From NCBI GenBank assembly GCA_026014515.1, contig JAOZIG010000459.1:1-6748 (forward strand): a DNA stretch of 6,748 nucleotides, in the 5' to 3' direction. The translations under genes and the position numbers were made by a program. Source of the DNA: Candidatus Bathyarchaeota archaeon (GTDB lineage Archaea; Thermoproteota; Bathyarchaeia; TCS64). This document shows positions 5,001 to 6,748 of this stretch, one piece after another. The number at the start of each line of letters is the position of its first letter. Positions within the stretch are counted from its first letter, which is position 1. A model generated the notes under the pieces. The model was not told the origin of the DNA. It saw only the letters and a list, made by a program, of their open reading frames with translations, and did no database searches.

Positions 5001-5910
5001 GGGATTCCATGAGCTTGATGCCGGGGAGATACTTTTGGATGATGCTGATATCTCGCAGCTTCCTCAGCAGCAGCGGAGGATCGCGTATGTTCCTCAGAAC
5101 CCGGTTTTTCCGCCCCATAACACTGTTTCTGAGATTTTGAGTTATGGTACTCAGCGTGTGTATACTGATGCCCGTATGATTCTTGAGGGTATCACTGATA
5201 TGATGAAGTTAAAGCCACATCTAGGTCGTGAAGTGGTTACCTTGAGTGGTGGTGAACGTCGGAAGCTTGCTTTGGCGCGTGCCTTGATTCAGCGACCAAG
5301 GGTTCTGTTGCTTGATGAGCCATTGAATAACTTGGATATTATCAGTCAGGCTAGTCTCAGGGATGAAATTCAGATGATTCACCGATATCTTGACTTGACC
5401 ACGGTTCATGTGACTCATGATCAGGCTGAGGCTTTGACTCTGGCTGATAAACTAGCCGTAGTACGTAATGGTTCTTTACGGGCTGTGGGTTCTGTTGAGC
5501 AGGTTTATGCTGATCCATGTGATGAGTATGCTGCCCGTTTCTTTGGGTACAGAAACATCTATGATGTAAAGGAGTATCAGCATGGTTCACCTTATACTAA
5601 GGTTAATATTGGCTCTGTGACCCTTCGCACCAGTCTTGTGCCTGATATTGACCAGAATAAGGTGGCGATTCATGGTGCTGAGATTATTCTTCACAGGAGG
5701 ACGCCTGTGAATACGGGGGATAATCTCTTTCAGGGTAATGTTGATAAGATAACCACCATTGGGCCTAATTCGTTGATCTCTGTGGATATTGGTGAGAAGA
5801 TTGTTTTAACAATGGGTAGAAGAGCCGTTGAGACGGCTAAGCTTTCTATCGGGGAGCGTGTCTGGGTTCAGTTTAGCACTGATGCAGTGAAGCCAGTCAG
5901 AGCTTGGTAA
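4852..5910 (+). CDS. ABC transporter ATP-binding protein with C-terminal TOBE domain (molybdate/tungstate/sulfate importer type)
   Basis: The 352-residue product has a complete nucleotide-binding domain: Walker A GPTGAGKT (36-43), Q-loop Gln82 in YVPQNP, signature LSGGE (131-135), Walker B VLLLDEP (151-157, Glu156 catalytic), D-loop NNLD (159-162) and H-loop His189 in VTHD. The linker YADPCDEYAARFFGYRNI and a C-terminal TOBE domain (about 270-345, with LFQGNVDKI and GERVWVQF) place it among CysA/ModC/WtpC-like importer ATPases. It would energise uptake from the inner membrane face, possibly with oxyanion sensing through TOBE; WtpC (tungstate/molybdate) is my best guess, but polyamine, sulfate or iron importers use similar ATPases. 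No permease or binding protein is in the window. The upstream neighbour is an anchored coiled-coil protein, and the gene overlaps the convergent aminotransferase by 14 bases. Codons are G/T-ending, opposite to the genes at 851-2792. Confidence 0.9.
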   Translation: MGGRLELRGLSKDFNGFKIKDLSLVAEPGQYLVIIGPTGAGKTLLLETIQGFHELDAGEILLDDADISQLPQQQRRIAYVPQNPVFPPHNTVSEILSYGTQRVYTDARMILEGITDMMKLKPHLGREVVTLSGGERRKLALARALIQRPRVLLLDEPLNNLDIISQASLRDEIQMIHRYLDLTTVHVTHDQAEALTLADKLAVVRNGSLRAVGSVEQVYADPCDEYAARFFGYRNIYDVKEYQHGSPYTKVNIGSVTLRTSLVPDIDQNKVAIHGAEIILHRRTPVNTGDNLFQGNVDKITTIGPNSLISVDIGEKIVLTMGRRAVETAKLSIGERVWVQFSTDAVKPVRAW

Positions 5911-6748
5911 GTGCTTTTTCTATTCTATCCATGGCTTCCTCGATGATCTCCATGCTTGTGCTATAGACTATTCTGATGTGTCCTTCTCCTCCGGGTCCAA
6001 AGTAGCTGAAAGGTTCTCCGTGACCTGGAACTACTGCAACTTTTGCTTCCTCAAGTAGATAATCTGTGGCTTCTACGCTGGTCATACCATGTATTTTTGG
6101 GAATATGACATAGGTTCCCTCCGGTTTATGAACCATAACATTGGGGGTCTCAGCTAGTCTCTCGTAAACATAGTCTCGTATCCTCTCAAGATGTGTTATG
6201 AAGCTTGATGCCCATCCCCCTGCCTCCATTAGGGCTGCAGTCCCAGCTGCTTGGCTTACGTTGTTTACTGGGTATAGGTATCCGGGTGCAGTTGTCTTGA
6301 ATCTATTCATCAGTTCTTGGTTTTTTATTACTGCGTATCCTAGTTGGAGTCCTGCCATGGCGTAGGTTTTGCTGAACCCGTATAGTGTGATGGTTCTGTC
6401 TGTTGCGTTTGGTAATGTTGCTGTTGGTATATGTTTTCGTCCATCGTAGACTATATCGCTCCATATCTCATCACTCATTATCCAGAGGTCATGGTCGTTT
6501 GCTAGGTCTACCATGGCTTTGAGTTCTGGTTGTTTTAGTACTCTTCCATAGGGGTTATGGGGATTGCAGATGCAGATCATCTTGGTTTTTGGAGTAACGA
6601 GTTCCTTGAGTCCCTCTAAGTCGAAGCTTAGTGTATTCCAGTCTACTTTGCTGAGTACTGTCTTGGCTCCGGCTGCTTTGATGCTCTTGCCGAATAGGAA
6701 ATCTACTGGGTCAAAGATAATCGCCTCGTCTCCGGGTTCAAGTAGTGT
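5897..6748 (-). CDS. PLP-dependent class I/II aminotransferase, N-terminus cut by the window edge
   Basis: The frame is open to the right edge, giving 283 visible residues. Family members are usually about 380-400 residues, so roughly 100 N-terminal residues lie outside. The fragment opens with LEPGDEAIIFDPV, followed by NPHNPYGR (Asn65 region contacting PLP), SDEIWSDIVYDG (Asp93 pairing with the pyridine nitrogen) and YGFSKTYAMAGLQLGY with the Schiff-base Lys127. GHIRIVYSTS follows, with Arg259 expected to bind the substrate carboxylate (numbering from the first visible residue). These are fold type I aminotransferase motifs, and the enzyme moves amino groups between an amino acid and a 2-oxo acid in the cytoplasm. 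Aspartate-, alanine- or aromatic-type substrates, or a MalY/PatB-like lyase, cannot be separated here. An internal ATG at 6580 is not the start, because conserved sequence continues upstream of it. The stop overlaps the ABC gene by 14 bases. Confidence 0.93.
   Translation of the reverse strand, partial: TLLEPGDEAIIFDPVDFLFGKSIKAAGAKTVLSKVDWNTLSFDLEGLKELVTPKTKMICICNPHNPYGRVLKQPELKAMVDLANDHDLWIMSDEIWSDIVYDGRKHIPTATLPNATDRTITLYGFSKTYAMAGLQLGYAVIKNQELMNRFKTTAPGYLYPVNNVSQAAGTAALMEAGGWASSFITHLERIRDYVYERLAETPNVMVHKPEGTYVIFPKIHGMTSVEATDYLLEEAKVAVVPGHGEPFSYFGPGGEGHIRIVYSTSMEIIEEAMDRIEKALTKL

Noticed and set aside
5897..6580. A complete 227-residue aminotransferase beginning at the ATG at 6580
   Set aside because: Translation upstream of 6580 stays open to the window edge and contains conserved aminotransferase sequence (LEPGDEAIIFDPV). 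The gene is partial rather than short.
1..6748. CRISPR arrays, tRNA or rRNA genes, insertion sequences
   Set aside because: No regularly spaced repeats, cloverleaf-like sequence, rRNA segments or transposase motifs were seen in reading both strands.

Overview
The window looks like chromosomal DNA from an archaeon, but the lineage cannot be fixed from the sequence alone. The evidence is: TATA-type boxes about 25 bp ahead of start codons that have no Shine-Dalgarno sequence (4001-4008 before the ATG at 4030, and weaker ones elsewhere); GGTG-type Shine-Dalgarno sites on other genes; two TTG starts; and N-terminally anchored coiled-coil surface proteins. No rRNA, tRNA, CRISPR array or transposase is visible.

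Layout, left to right. (1) 1-850 is very AT-rich (sampled lines are 12-25% GC in the main gene). It holds the 3' end of a probable winged-helix regulator and, one base later, a 200-residue membrane protein of unknown function. It looks foreign to the rest. (2) 851-2459 holds a membrane-anchored coiled-coil protein with a transglutaminase-like cysteine peptidase fold, then a small PAS protein ending in a histidine-kinase-type dimerisation helix pair with no ATPase domain. (3) 2487-2792 is a TATA box, a palindrome and a 77-residue winged-helix protein. (4) 2789-3919 on the minus strand is a family III CoA-transferase that meets the winged-helix gene tail to tail. (5) 4030-5910 on the plus strand is a second anchored coiled-coil protein with a beta-rich head, then an ABC transporter ATPase with a TOBE domain. 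(6) 5897-6748 on the minus strand is a PLP-dependent aminotransferase that runs off the right edge.

The genes do not form one obvious pathway. The two anchored coiled-coil proteins share an architecture and a short motif, and probably both stand on the outer face of the membrane. The ABC ATPase has no permease or binding protein within the window. The CoA-transferase and aminotransferase look like stand-alone metabolic genes.

The strongest unexplained signal is compositional. From about 851 to 4150 the plus strand is strikingly rich in A+C (75-83% in sampled lines) whichever strand carries the gene. To the right of about 5000 it is rich in G+T (55-73%), again independent of gene direction. 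This is the pattern expected where replication forks diverge, so a replication origin in or near 4.15-5.0 kb is a reasonable hypothesis. No origin-recognition repeats or Orc1/Cdc6 gene were seen in the window.
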